This document shows positions 6,533-6,856 of a stretch of DNA of 6,856 nucleotides, one piece after another; position 1 is the first letter of the stretch; each line of letters begins with the position of its first letter. The notes beneath the pieces are model-generated. The model did not search any database. It was not told the origin of the DNA and was given only the letters and a program-made list of their open reading frames with translations. The DNA comes from Rhodobiaceae bacterium (GTDB lineage Bacteria; Pseudomonadota; Alphaproteobacteria; Parvibaculales; Parvibaculaceae), in the NCBI GenBank assembly GCA_002746275.1, contig NVWR01000001.1, forward strand, positions 692,981-699,836, read 5' to 3'. The position numbers and the translations under genes were made by a program.

Positions 6533-6564
6533 TGTTGAATCTGACAATTTGTCAACATTCAACA
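6533..6564. promoter_or_regulatory. Palindromic operator of the TetR gene
   Basis: The site is GTTGAAT-c-TGACAA on the left and TTGTCA-ac-ATTCAAC on the right, around a single central T; one more base pair (T/A) extends it at each end. The core TGACAA-t-TTGTCA is a perfect palindrome, and the outer 7-base arms are perfect too, offset by one base. It lies only 12 bases before the TetR ATG, the usual place for an autoregulatory TetR operator. On the minus strand a perfect TTGACA (6550-6555) lies within it, so a repressor here would block a -35 element. Confidence 0.8.
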
Positions 6565-6598
6565 CCACATAATTATGGCAAAGCTCCCAAAGCAGAAC

Positions 6599-6856
6599 TC
6601 AGTCTTGCAGGCGCGTGAACACATAGCTTGAAGCATCCGACAGTGCAGGTCGAAAGACATAGCCGTCTTCCGCAAAGTCCTTGAGACCCTCTGGCTGATC
6701 AATCTGATGTTGCACCAGAAAGCGCGCCATCATGCCCCGTGCCCGCTTTGCATAGAAGGACACGATTTTGGCGACACCTGCGCGCTCTTCTTTAAACACC
6801 ATTGTCAAAACGTCGGGCTCTAGTGCGGAGCGATCAACTGATTTGAAATACTCAAC
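6599..6856 (-). CDS. yaaA: YaaA-family (DUF328) peroxide-stress protein, C-terminal 85 residues
   Basis: The frame enters from the right edge and ends at TGA at 6599-6601; the start and about two thirds of the protein lie outside the window (family proteins are about 255 residues). The end is diagnostic: TMVFKEE, then KIVSFYAKRARGMMARFLV, then DGYVFRPALSDASSYVFTR, matching the SFYAKxARGxMxR and DGYxF patterns I know from E. coli YaaA. In E. coli that protein helps cells survive hydrogen peroxide by limiting free iron and is under OxyR control; whether the same applies here is not shown. The TetR gene begins 78 bases downstream on the same strand. The spacer carries the TetR operator, so TetR probably has its own promoter. 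Confidence 0.87.
   Translation of the reverse strand, partial: VEYFKSVDRSALEPDVLTMVFKEERAGVAKIVSFYAKRARGMMARFLVQHQIDQPEGLKDFAEDGYVFRPALSDASSYVFTRLQD

Overview
The window looks like ordinary chromosome from a proteobacterium, most likely an alphaproteobacterium. This rests on moderate-to-high GC, Shine-Dalgarno-led genes, a twin-arginine (Tat) exported amidase, and TetR, SDR and YaaA proteins typical of that group. The genus cannot be named from the sequence alone. I see no rRNA, tRNA, CRISPR array, transposase or attachment site.

Left block (1-3347): a two-domain glyoxalase-fold (VOC) protein on the minus strand runs off the left edge. Upstream of it, also on the minus strand, is a LysR-type regulator. 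The 63-base gap between them carries a 20-base inverted repeat. The regulator is divergent, across 106 bases, from a plus-strand pair: a Tat-exported amidase resembling 6-aminohexanoate-cyclic-dimer hydrolase, then 8 bases later a darcynin-family protein of unknown function. This is the classic layout in which a LysR regulator controls its divergent neighbour.

Middle block (3348-3862): this 515-base stretch contains no long gene, but it is not empty. On the minus strand it holds a 50-codon gene with a well-placed GGAG ribosome-binding site, a signal peptide ending in AYA, and a predicted 19-residue mature peptide that starts with cysteine and ends in an aromatic-rich tail. A minus-strand intrinsic terminator follows it. 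A second hairpin separates it from the operon to its right, so it looks like its own transcription unit.

Right block (3863-6856), all minus strand and transcribed right to left: the last 85 residues of a YaaA-type peroxide-stress protein, a TetR regulator with a near-perfect operator immediately upstream of its ATG, a 345-residue protein of unknown function with a residue pattern suggestive of a ferritin-like diiron protein, and an SDR dehydrogenase joined to it by a TGATG stop-start overlap. TetR, diiron candidate and SDR probably form one regulated unit. If the diiron reading is right, a simple model is that one enzyme oxygenates a substrate and the NAD-dependent dehydrogenase oxidises the resulting alcohol or carbonyl, with the TetR protein sensing the substrate. 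That model is inference.
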